Assembly: GCA_018400625.1 (NCBI GenBank)
Contig: JAGYMJ010000215.1
Location: 1-5,377 of the forward strand
Length of the DNA: 5,377 nt
Source of the DNA: Planctomycetota bacterium
Lineage (GTDB): Bacteria; Planctomycetota; Brocadiia; SM23-32
Direction: 5' to 3'
In this document: one piece after another, positions 1 to 5,245 of the stretch
Layout: every line of letters begins with the position of its first letter
How positions within the stretch are numbered: position 1 is the first letter of the stretch
Made by a program: the position numbers and the translations under genes
The notes under the pieces: model-generated
The model's input: the letters and a program-made list of their open reading frames with translations, nothing else
Databases searched by the model: none
What the model was told of the DNA's origin: nothing

Positions 1-17
1 AACGGCTACGGTTGTAA

Positions 18-46
18 GTTATAGACACGTAGTGCTTAATCGTCAT
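18..46 (-). promoter_or_regulatory. Candidate sigma70-type promoter reading left out of the window
   Basis: On the minus strand ATGACG (46-41, 4 of 6 to TTGACA), a 17 bp spacer, and TATAAC (23-18, 5 of 6 to TATAAT). The -35 box lies at the edge of repeat copy A. It would serve a gene beyond the left edge, which cannot be seen. Hexamer matching alone gives many false hits. Confidence 0.3.
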
Positions 47-102
47 CCCACCGGCACAAGGCACGGTGGGTGGGGATGCTCCGTGGTTCACTGAGGACTT
101 AC
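41..102. repeat. Imperfect palindromic intergenic repeat, copy A (diverged, opposite orientation)
   Basis: Read on the minus strand from 102, it begins GTAAGTC (102-96) followed by CTCAGTGAACC, matching copy B at 3177 onward with 19 of the first 21 bases. The inner hairpin is better formed here than in copy B: CCCACCG (47-53) and CGGTGGG (64-70) pair perfectly around a 10-base loop. The outer arm on the far side is not clearly preserved; only a loosely similar GCACT lies near 31-35. It begins 2 bp after the stop of the NusG-like gene, so both copies sit at a gene's 3' end. Confidence 0.7.
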
Positions 103-115
103 GATCAATCGTAAG
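98..115. repeat. Small perfect hairpin over the stop codon of the NusG-like gene
   Basis: CTTACGA (98-104) and TCGTAAG (109-115) pair perfectly around TCAA. The TGA stop of the NusG-like gene (105-107) falls in the loop. The left arm shares bases with the beginning of repeat copy A. No T-tract follows on the minus strand, so it is not a clear terminator. Confidence 0.5.
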
Positions 116-668
116 GTTCCACATCGGCCACATCGACTTCAAGAGGAACGGAGCGGTTCATCATCGTGGCTATCAGCATGACACGGTGTTTGCCTTTGAC
201 TTTTTCCACTATCCCTTTGATCCCCGCAAACGGCCCCCTCACAACTTCCACCGGTTGCCCTTGAGCAAGGTAGGGGACAGTTTCGAGTTCGGCACAGACT
301 TGCAGGCTGCGCTGTATCTGAAGCAATTCATGAATAAACTGTTCCTGCTCAAAAACATCTATAACGGAAAGAGTTCTTTCGTCACTGCTCAGTTCTATGC
401 GCTGTTCCGGATTCGGGCAGCAGAATACATAGCTGCTGAAGAGCGGAAGCAAGCGAACTTTTTTCCCGCTCTTATAATGATATACCGCTCTTCGCAACGG
501 CAGGTAATAATTGACACCGCGAAGATCGCAGATCTCAGCCACCTTCTTCTCATGGCGGGGGCGAGTATAAATACAGCACCATTGCAGGTCGTTTCCAGCC
601 GGAGGTACAAACAAAATATCTTCATTATTTCCGGCTTCCAGCAGTTTTTCATCCATCGAATCCATCAT
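105..668 (-). CDS. NusG-family transcription elongation/antitermination protein (specialised paralogue)
   Basis: 187 residues. After a non-conserved N-terminus of about 27 residues, an NGN domain runs from about 28 to 105: it opens with LQWCCIYTRPRHEKKVAE (Trp30, Arg36, Glu40) and contains LPLFSSYVFC (74-83). A helical linker (about 106-135) leads to a KOW domain (about 136-186): QPVEVVRGPFAGIKGIVEKV, then a beta-rich tail ending VADVEPYD. This is the layout of the RfaH/UpxY/LoaP-like NusG paralogues that bind RNA polymerase and promote read-through of particular operons. Housekeeping NusG is normally near secE and ribosomal protein genes, so this fab-linked copy is probably a specialised paralogue; that is inference. 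The ATG at 668 overlaps the fabF stop as ATGA and has AGGAAG 8 nt upstream (677-682); two more in-frame ATGs follow within five codons. Its RNA or operon target is not known. Confidence 0.9.
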   Translation of the reverse strand: MMDSMDEKLLEAGNNEDILFVPPAGNDLQWCCIYTRPRHEKKVAEICDLRGVNYYLPLRRAVYHYKSGKKVRLLPLFSSYVFCCPNPEQRIELSSDERTLSVIDVFEQEQFIHELLQIQRSLQVCAELETVPYLAQGQPVEVVRGPFAGIKGIVEKVKGKHRVMLIATMMNRSVPLEVDVADVEPYD

Positions 669-1912
669 GCCTCGAACTTCCTGAAAACTAACGAAACATT
701 ATGGCCGCCAAAGCCGAACGAATTATTCATAACGATATTTATATCATGTTCCTGGGCTTCATTGGGAACAAAGTTCAAATTGCCGCATTCGGGGTCCCGG
801 TTCTCCAGGTTTATCGTGGGAGGGCAGACCTTGTCGATGATCGAACTGATACATACCACGCTCTCAAGCGCTCCCGACGCCCCTAATAAATGACCGAACA
901 TGCTCTTGGAAGAACTTACCGCCAAATTATCGGTGTGGCCTGAGAATACGCGTTCAACAGCCTGCGCTTCTATTCCGTCTCCCGCCGGAGTGGATGTGCC
1001 GTGAGCATTGATGTAATCGACCTGATCGCTATGAAGAGATGCGTTTTCCAGGGCCCTCTCCATTGCATTTTGAGCTCCGGTTCCATCCTCACACGGCAGG
1101 GTCATGTGGTAGGCGTCGCTGCTTCCCCCGTAGCCGGCCATTTCCGCCAATATGTCGGCGCCGCGCGCCTCGGCATGTTCCAGCGATTCCAACACGAGTA
1201 TGGCCGCTCCCTCGGCCATAACAAAGCCGTCGCGGTCTTTGTCGAACGGTCGACTGGCTTTTTGGGGTTCATCATTTCTTTTACTGAGCGCTTTCGCCTG
1301 GATGAACCCTGAAACCCCCATCGGAGTGACCGCGGCTTCCGCACCGCCGCATACCTGTACGTCCACCCGCCCGGAGCGAATACTGTCAAAGGCCTCCCCA
1401 ATGGCGTTTGATCCGGACGCACAGGCGCTTGATACGGAAAAGGAAGGGCCTTTAAATCCGTTCATGATGCTCACCATACCCGCGGCGGCATTCGTCATCA
1501 ACTTGGGTATCATTAAAGGGCTGATACGTCGCGGGCCGGAATTAAGGAGCTTAGTGTGCTGTGTCTCGATCTCGAGCAGACCGCCTATACCGGTTCCAAT
1601 ATACGTCCCCACCCGTTCGGGTATGAAATCGAAATCGGCCAAGCCGCTCTCTTCTATCGCCTGTCTGCTTGCAGAGATAGCAAACTGGGTGAAGCGGTCA
1701 ACCCGGCGGGCTTCCCTCTTGGAAAGGATGTCCAGGGGATCAAAATCACGCGCTTCGCCGGCGATTTTGACTTGATAGTCGGAAGTATCAAAAGCCTCGA
1801 TTTTACCGATACCGCTTTGCCCTTCCCTGACGGCATTCCAGAAAACTTTGCGGTCATTGCCGAGGGGAGACACAAGTCCCATACCGGTCACTACTACGCG
1901 CCTCTTAGTCAT
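665..1912 (-). CDS. fabF: FabF, beta-ketoacyl-ACP synthase II
   Basis: 415 residues, the usual FabF length. It condenses acyl-ACP with malonyl-ACP to lengthen the chain by two carbons. The Cys-His-His triad of elongating ketosynthases is complete: Cys164 in VSSACASGSNA, His304 in INAHGTSTPAGD and His341 in SKSMFGHLLGASG, with Lys336 also present. The N-terminal RRVVVTGMGLVSPLG (4-18) and the C-terminal NNSFGFGGHN (396-405) are diagnostic. FabF rather than FabB is favoured by length and by its place directly after acpP. The ATG at 1912 follows the acpP stop by 5 bp; the nearest GGAG is 14 nt away (1927-1930), farther than ideal, so translation is probably coupled to acpP. Its stop TGA overlaps the ATG of the NusG-like gene in an ATGA. 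Confidence 0.97.
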   Translation of the reverse strand: MTKRRVVVTGMGLVSPLGNDRKVFWNAVREGQSGIGKIEAFDTSDYQVKIAGEARDFDPLDILSKREARRVDRFTQFAISASRQAIEESGLADFDFIPERVGTYIGTGIGGLLEIETQHTKLLNSGPRRISPLMIPKLMTNAAAGMVSIMNGFKGPSFSVSSACASGSNAIGEAFDSIRSGRVDVQVCGGAEAAVTPMGVSGFIQAKALSKRNDEPQKASRPFDKDRDGFVMAEGAAILVLESLEHAEARGADILAEMAGYGGSSDAYHMTLPCEDGTGAQNAMERALENASLHSDQVDYINAHGTSTPAGDGIEAQAVERVFSGHTDNLAVSSSKSMFGHLLGASGALESVVCISSIIDKVCPPTINLENRDPECGNLNFVPNEAQEHDINIVMNNSFGFGGHNVSLVFRKFEA

Positions 1913-1917
1913 TGTTA

Positions 1918-2157
1918 CTATTGATTCTCCGAGATGAATTTTATCGCTTCTCCAACAGTTTCAATCTCCTGGGCCTGTTCATCACTGATTTCAAGCCCGA
2001 ATTCTTCCTCGAGATCTATAACTAATTCGGCCATGTCAAGAGAATCCGCCTGGAGGTCATTAACAAAATGGGTCTCATCTGTTATCTGAGACTCGTCAAC
2101 ATCCATCCTTTCCGCCACCATATTTTTTACGCTTACGGCTATATCTTGATCCGCCAC
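1918..2157 (-). CDS. acpP: AcpP, acyl carrier protein
   Basis: 79 residues, strongly acidic, the usual size of a bacterial fatty-acid ACP. It carries growing acyl chains on a 4'-phosphopantetheine attached to Ser39 in the ADSLDMAELV motif, and is the common partner of FabD, FabH, FabF and FabG. The four-helix pattern fits the family: helix I about residues 3-17, the DSL start of helix II, acidic helix II (ELVIDLEEEFGLEI), and a last helix at 68-77. The start is GTG at 2157, chosen because GGAGGAG lies 9 nt upstream; the first internal ATG (Met13) would remove most of helix I. The gene ends with tandem in-frame stops (TAG TAA), and fabF starts 5 bp after the first. A 226 bp gap before it suggests separate, probably stronger, transcription, as is common for acpP. 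Confidence 0.97.
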   Translation of the reverse strand: MADQDIAVSVKNMVAERMDVDESQITDETHFVNDLQADSLDMAELVIDLEEEFGLEISDEQAQEIETVGEAIKFISENQ

Positions 2158-2164
2158 TTTCTTT

Positions 2165-2171
2165 CTCCTCC
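2165..2171 (-). promoter_or_regulatory. Strong Shine-Dalgarno site for the acpP GTG start
   Basis: GGAGGAG on the minus strand; the GGAGG core is 9 nt from the GTG at 2157. It is the strongest ribosome site in the window, fitting the high protein demand for ACP, and it justifies the non-ATG start. Confidence 0.8.
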
Positions 2172-2189
2172 AACAATAATAATGTTTAA

Positions 2190-2227
2190 GCTCTCGGTGC
2201 CGCCGACCGGGTCCGACTGCAAAGAGC
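2190..2227 (-). promoter_or_regulatory. GC-rich structured leader upstream of acpP
   Basis: An island of high GC inside an otherwise AT-rich gap. GCTCT (2190-2194) pairs with AGAGC (2223-2227), and CGGT/ACCG can pair inside it. The 8-mer AAACATTA (minus strand) occurs on both sides, at 2187-2180 and 2246-2239. The structure ends about 19 bp before the acpP ribosome site. It does not match any riboswitch I recognise. Confidence 0.3.
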
Positions 2228-2289
2228 AGTTAATAATTTAATGTTTCCCGGATTTCATTAAAATAAAATGTAATACTAAAGGGGTACCT

Positions 2290-2317
2290 ATTGCAAGTGT
2301 AAAGAGGGTCTTGCCAA
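2290..2317 (-). promoter_or_regulatory. acpP: Candidate promoter for acpP in the 226 bp fabG-acpP gap
   Basis: On the minus strand TTGGCA (2317-2312, 5 of 6), a 16 bp spacer, and TGCAAT (2295-2290, 4 of 6). Other weak pairings, such as TTTACA with a downstream TAGTAT at 19 bp, are nearby, so the exact boxes are uncertain. The gap is AT-rich, much longer than its neighbours and precedes the gene with the strongest ribosome site; a promoter somewhere here is likely even if these boxes are wrong. Confidence 0.33.
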
Positions 2318-2365
2318 CCTTTACATTGAATAAAACAGGAAGGTTATTCTCTCCCTTAAACCTTC
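2316..2365 (-). promoter_or_regulatory. Two mutually exclusive hairpins after fabG (possible weak terminator or attenuator)
   Basis: GAAGGTT (2339-2345) on the plus strand can pair with AACCTTC (2359-2365) around a 13-base loop, or its AAGGTT part can pair with AACCTT (2316-2321) around an 18-base loop. The first fold, in the RNA from the minus strand, is followed closely by CTGTTTTATT, so it resembles a weak intrinsic terminator 3' of fabG. Stems are only 6-7 bp, so function is uncertain. Confidence 0.3.
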
Positions 2366-2383
2366 TTCCGCCATGAAATGCAA

Positions 2384-3127
2384 TTACATGGCCATCCCGC
2401 CATCAACACTCAAAACCTGGCCGGTCATATAACTGGATAAATCACTTGCAAGGAAAAATACGGTATTGGCGACATCTTCAGGCTCACCAAGCCGTGCGAT
2501 GGGTATATTATCCATCAATGCCTTGCGGGCCCCTTCAGAAAGTTCATCCGTCATCCGTGTGCTTATATAACCGGGCGCGATGGCATTTACACGCACACCG
2601 CGTTTGGCCATCTCACGGGCAGCCGATTTTGTTATGCCTAAAACACCCGCCTTGCTGGCCGAATAGTTGATTTGCCCCGGGTTGCCGAGCAAACCCACAA
2701 CACTTGAAATGTTGATGATGCTGCCGCTGCGCTGCTTCATCATAGCTCTTGACACCGCCTTGACGCCGTTAAATACACCCGTCAGGTTGATGTCGATGAC
2801 CTTCTGCCAGTCTTCGCTGCTCATACGTATCAGCAGATTATCGCGTGTGATTCCCGCATTATTCACCAGAATATCTATGCTGCTGAACTCGGAGGACGCT
2901 TCCTTGATCGCTCCCTGAAACTCCTCAAGACAGCTCACATCCGCCTTCAAAGAAAGAAAACGTTTCCCTTCCGCTTCAACGGCTTCTTTGGTGCCCTCCA
3001 ATGCCTCAAAATCAATATCCAGCCCCACAATATCGGCGCCGTTTTGGGCGAGAGAAACACATACCGCCTGTCCAATACCTCTTGAAGCGCCCGTGACAAC
3101 CGCACACTTACCATCCAGCAAACCCAT
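2384..3127 (-). CDS. fabG: FabG, 3-oxoacyl-ACP reductase (short-chain dehydrogenase)
   Basis: 247 residues from ATG 3127, close to the 244 of E. coli FabG. It reduces 3-ketoacyl-ACP to 3-hydroxyacyl-ACP. Classical SDR features are in order: TGASRGIG (12-19) nucleotide loop, ADVS (62-65), NNAG (89-92), Asn114, catalytic Ser142, Tyr155 and Lys159 (YSASK), the PG of NAIAPGYIST (181-190) and the C-terminal VDGGMAM typical of FabG. Asp37 stands at the end of the second beta strand (VGLDID), a position where an acidic residue usually goes with NAD(H) rather than NADP(H) in classical SDRs. A TTG at 3142 could extend the frame by five codons, but it overlaps the GGAG that serves the ATG at 3127. The gene is separated from fabD by 117 bp that hold a palindromic repeat and a promoter candidate, so fabG may have its own transcription start. 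Confidence 0.96.
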   Translation of the reverse strand: MGLLDGKCAVVTGASRGIGQAVCVSLAQNGADIVGLDIDFEALEGTKEAVEAEGKRFLSLKADVSCLEEFQGAIKEASSEFSSIDILVNNAGITRDNLLIRMSSEDWQKVIDINLTGVFNGVKAVSRAMMKQRSGSIINISSVVGLLGNPGQINYSASKAGVLGITKSAAREMAKRGVRVNAIAPGYISTRMTDELSEGARKALMDNIPIARLGEPEDVANTVFFLASDLSSYMTGQVLSVDGGMAM

Positions 3128-3136
3128 ATCTTTTTT

Positions 3137-3140
3137 CTCC
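3137..3140 (-). promoter_or_regulatory. Shine-Dalgarno site deciding the fabG start
   Basis: GGAG on the minus strand, 9 nt before the ATG at 3127. The TTG at 3142 would start within or just before this site, so the ATG is the better start. Confidence 0.75.
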
Positions 3141-3147
3141 AATCTGT

Positions 3148-3176
3148 AATATATACTGACGAGTCGTTCTTGTCCA
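3148..3176 (-). promoter_or_regulatory. fabG: Candidate sigma70-type promoter for fabG
   Basis: On the minus strand TGGACA (3176-3171, 5 of 6), a 17 bp spacer, and TATATT (3153-3148, 5 of 6). The -35 box directly abuts repeat copy B. A start site about 7 bp past the -10 would fall near 3141, leaving only about 14 nt of leader with the GGAG near its 5' end, which is short. It could make fabG and the genes after it partly independent of plsX-fabH-fabD. Confidence 0.38.
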
Positions 3177-3252
3177 GTAAGTCTTCAGTGAACCGCGTTT
3201 TTCCCCACCGCGTGCTCTGTGCCGGGGGGGGGAAACTTCGCACTTCACTGAA
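3177..3252. repeat. Imperfect palindromic intergenic repeat, copy B
   Basis: Perfect 9 bp inverted arms TTCAGTGAA (3184-3192) and TTCACTGAA (3244-3252) enclose a second, inner inverted pair: CCCCACCG (3203-3210) against the C and G run at 3223-3232. GCG (3195-3197) and CGC (3239-3241) also pair, so either strand could form a long interrupted hairpin. Reading on the plus strand from GTAAGTC (3177-3183), the element aligns with copy A read on the minus strand; the first 21 bases match at 19 positions. It fills most of the fabD-fabG gap, and its right arm includes the fabD stop codon. No transposase is present. It could be a REP-like or MITE-like element or a site for a DNA- or RNA-binding protein. 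It is not a standard intrinsic terminator: on the minus strand the G-rich arm is followed by AAAAA, not T's. Confidence 0.75.
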
Positions 3253-4213
3253 TATTGACCTTATTAATGTATTTGTTGATACTCTCCGGCGACAATACAG
3301 GCGTACTCTTCATCGACCTGTCTATCCGCCGTATCAAACCGCTGACCACTTTCCCCGGCCCGATTTCGATAAATTCCGTTATCCCCTTTTCACGACACCA
3401 TTCGACGGATTGTACCCATTTTACCGGTTCGGTCACCTGGCGTGCAAGCATATCCCTTACCTGCGCAGCGCTGCCGTGCGGAATCGCACCGACATTGGAA
3501 AGCACGGGAGAGGAACCGGGAGAGAATGTTTCCTGCTTGAGCGCTTTCGCTAAATTATCAGCGGCCGGCTGCATTAACGGGGTATGGAAAGCGCCCGCCA
3601 CTTTCAGTTCGATCGTGCGTCCGGCGCCTTTTTCAGTGCACATTTCAGCCGCCTGCCCCGCCGCTTCGGCTTCCCCGCTTATGACCAACTGTGTGGGGGA
3701 ATTGTAGTTCGCGGCCCAGACCAACCCCCCGTTTTCTCTTATAATATTGCACACATTCTCGACGGCCCCCGATTCAAGACCGAGTATGGAATACATCGTG
3801 CCGGGATTGATATCGCAAGCTTCCTGCATGAACTTGCCGCGCGCTGCGGTCAGTTTTACGGCCGATTCCAGCCCGAGTTGTCCCGCCGCGACAAGCGCTG
3901 AGTACTCCCCAAGACTAAGGCCGGCATAGACGGAGGGACTGAGCGCCTCGCCCGCTATCTCATTGAGCGCCGTCAGAGCGGCAATGCTGGTGGTGAGTAT
4001 GGCGGGCTGGCAAATATCCGAGCGCGTAAGTGTCTCTTCAGGACCCGTAAAGCACTTTTCTGCAAGGTCATATCCTAAAGCGTCCGAGGCCTGCCCGAAA
4101 ACATCCCTTACTGCGCTGAATTCACTGTATATTTCTTTTCCCATGCCGACAAATTGCGCTCCCTGGCCCGGGAAAAGAAAACCGATTTTTCTCGCGTTTT
4201 TTTTGCTATCCAT
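3245..4213 (-). CDS. fabD: FabD, malonyl-CoA:ACP transacylase
   Basis: 322 residues from the chosen start. It transfers malonyl from CoA to the phosphopantetheine arm of AcpP, supplying FabH and FabF. Visible key residues: FPGQG with Gln17 (oxyanion hole), QPAIL (69-73), nucleophile Ser100 in GLSLGEYSAL, Arg125 in TAARGKFM (malonate carboxylate), His210 in GAFHTPLM, Gln259, and GPGKVVSGL (285-293). The residue before the nucleophile is Leu, where most FabD proteins have His (GHSLG). An in-frame ATG at 4243 would add ten residues (MGIDAFEVLN) and overlap fabH by 28 bp; I prefer the ATG at 4213 because GAGGT sits 7 nt upstream and the protein then begins just before the conserved GFLFPGQG. The gene starts 2 bp after the fabH stop, so the two are probably translationally coupled. 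Its last two codons and stop (CAG TGA) lie inside the terminal arm of the palindromic repeat at 3177-3252. Confidence 0.96.
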   Translation of the reverse strand: MDSKKNARKIGFLFPGQGAQFVGMGKEIYSEFSAVRDVFGQASDALGYDLAEKCFTGPEETLTRSDICQPAILTTSIAALTALNEIAGEALSPSVYAGLSLGEYSALVAAGQLGLESAVKLTAARGKFMQEACDINPGTMYSILGLESGAVENVCNIIRENGGLVWAANYNSPTQLVISGEAEAAGQAAEMCTEKGAGRTIELKVAGAFHTPLMQPAADNLAKALKQETFSPGSSPVLSNVGAIPHGSAAQVRDMLARQVTEPVKWVQSVEWCREKGITEFIEIGPGKVVSGLIRRIDRSMKSTPVLSPESINKYINKVNIQ

Positions 4214-4215
4214 GT

Positions 4216-5211
4216 TTAATACCTCAAAAGCATCGATCCCCATGTCACCCCGCCGCCAAAGGCCAGTAAGAGAACGATATCCCCCCTCTGCAGTTGGTCT
4301 TCTCTTATAGCCTGCTCCATCGCCAGTGGTATGGAAGCGGCCGAAGTATTGCCCAGCATGTCAATGTTCATAAAGGCACTATCCTCGGATAGTCCGGCTC
4401 TCTGGCATAAGCTCCTGATAATCCGCTCGTTACTCTGGTGGGGGATGATCAGTGAAATATCGTTCATATCAACACCGCTTTTCGCGGGCAGGGATTCCAC
4501 CAATTCTCCGAGTTTGCTCACGGCCAACTTAAAAACATCACGTCCGTCAAGGTGCATATAATGCAAGCCTTCTCTCACCGTTTCTTCAGAGGCTACGTTG
4601 CGGGCGCCGCCGGCATTGATGTTAAGGATTCCTGATCGGGAACCGTCGCTTCCCATTTCAGCAAAAAGAAGTTCACTTTCGCTATCAGATTTCTTCAAAA
4701 GTACCGCCCCCGCCCCGTCACCAAAAAGAATACACGACCCGCGATCGGTATAATCGGTAAAGCGGCTCAAGGTTTCAGCGCCGATGACCAGCACGTTTTC
4801 GGCGATCCCCGATGTGATAAGCGAGGCCCCCTGAGCGGTTCCGAACAAGAAACCGCTGCAAGCTGCCTGCAAATCGTAACAAAAAGCGTTTCCTGCGCCT
4901 ATCTGTGCCTGGACAAGACAAGCGGTTGAGGGGAAAATATGATCCGGCGAGCAGGTGCATACTATAACGGCATCAACGTCTTTTGCCGGGAAATCAGCAT
5001 TTCTAAGTGCAGCCTGAGCTGCTTCAGCCGCCAGGTCGCTTGTCGCCTGGTCCGGTGCTGCTATCCTGCGCTGCCTTATTCCCGTCCGTTTGACGATCCA
5101 TTCATCAGAGGTCTCTACCATCTGCTCAAGTCTTGCATTATCAAGGACCTCATCCGGGACATAGGCTCCTATACCGGCAATTTTTACGGGTAAATGACAT
5201 AGACTGTTCAT
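4216..5211 (-). CDS. fabH: FabH, beta-ketoacyl-ACP synthase III
   Basis: 331 residues, a normal length for FabH. It condenses acetyl-CoA (or another short acyl-CoA) with malonyl-ACP to start fatty acid chains in the cytoplasm. The thiolase-fold catalytic triad is complete: Cys118 in DLQAACSG, His258 in IIPHQSNERI and Asn288 in MLGNTSAAS. The N-terminal IAGIGAYVPD (11-20), the SDEWIVKRTGIRQRR segment (35-49), the FGDGAGAVLL segment (163-172) and the C-terminal FGGGVTWGS (318-326) are all family hallmarks. The ATG at 5211 is the only sensible start: no other in-frame start lies between it and the core motif. Its ribosome site is weak (AAGAAAAGA a few bases upstream), so initiation may depend partly on the upstream plsX. 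The TAA stop is followed two bases later by the fabD ATG. Substrate chain preference (straight or branched) cannot be read from the sequence. Confidence 0.97.
   Translation of the reverse strand: MNSLCHLPVKIAGIGAYVPDEVLDNARLEQMVETSDEWIVKRTGIRQRRIAAPDQATSDLAAEAAQAALRNADFPAKDVDAVIVCTCSPDHIFPSTACLVQAQIGAGNAFCYDLQAACSGFLFGTAQGASLITSGIAENVLVIGAETLSRFTDYTDRGSCILFGDGAGAVLLKKSDSESELLFAEMGSDGSRSGILNINAGGARNVASEETVREGLHYMHLDGRDVFKLAVSKLGELVESLPAKSGVDMNDISLIIPHQSNERIIRSLCQRAGLSEDSAFMNIDMLGNTSAASIPLAMEQAIREDQLQRGDIVLLLAFGGGVTWGSMLLRY
4221..4225 (-). promoter_or_regulatory. Shine-Dalgarno site deciding the fabD start
   Basis: GAGGT on the minus strand, 7 nt before the ATG at 4213, inside the end of fabH. 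It favours the shorter FabD over the in-frame ATG at 4243, which has only a loosely G-rich stretch upstream. Confidence 0.7.
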
Positions 5212-5245
5212 TCGTCTTTTCTTGTATATAAAGGTTCATTTGAAT

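Noticed and set aside
1..30. Possible RfaH-type ops element near GGCTACGGTTG
   Set aside because: It does not match the ops consensus core (GGTAGC in the right context) on either strand.
66..893. Plus-strand open frame of 275 codons
   Set aside because: It lies opposite the NusG-like gene and the end of fabF, both with clear family motifs. Its translation shows no recognisable domain and it has no convincing ribosome site.
1152..1775. Plus-strand open frame of 207 codons opposite fabF
   Set aside because: Antisense shadow of a conserved FabF reading frame; no motif of its own.
2275..2296. Possible FapR-like operator (TAGGTACC ... TTTAGTA) in the fabG-acpP gap
   Set aside because: The half-sites are not arranged as the inverted repeat of the known FapR box, and no FapR gene is visible.
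3128..3142. TTG start for FabG at 3142
   Set aside because: The ATG at 3127 has GGAG 9 nt upstream and gives the normal FabG N-terminus; the TTG sits directly on that ribosome site.
3195..3240. Repeat B as an intrinsic terminator after fabD
   Set aside because: On the minus strand the stem is followed by A's and then GC-rich sequence, with no T-tract.
4214..4243. Ten-codon N-terminal extension of FabD starting at ATG 4243
   Set aside because: It overlaps fabH by 28 bp, has a poorer ribosome site, and adds residues before the usual FabD beginning.
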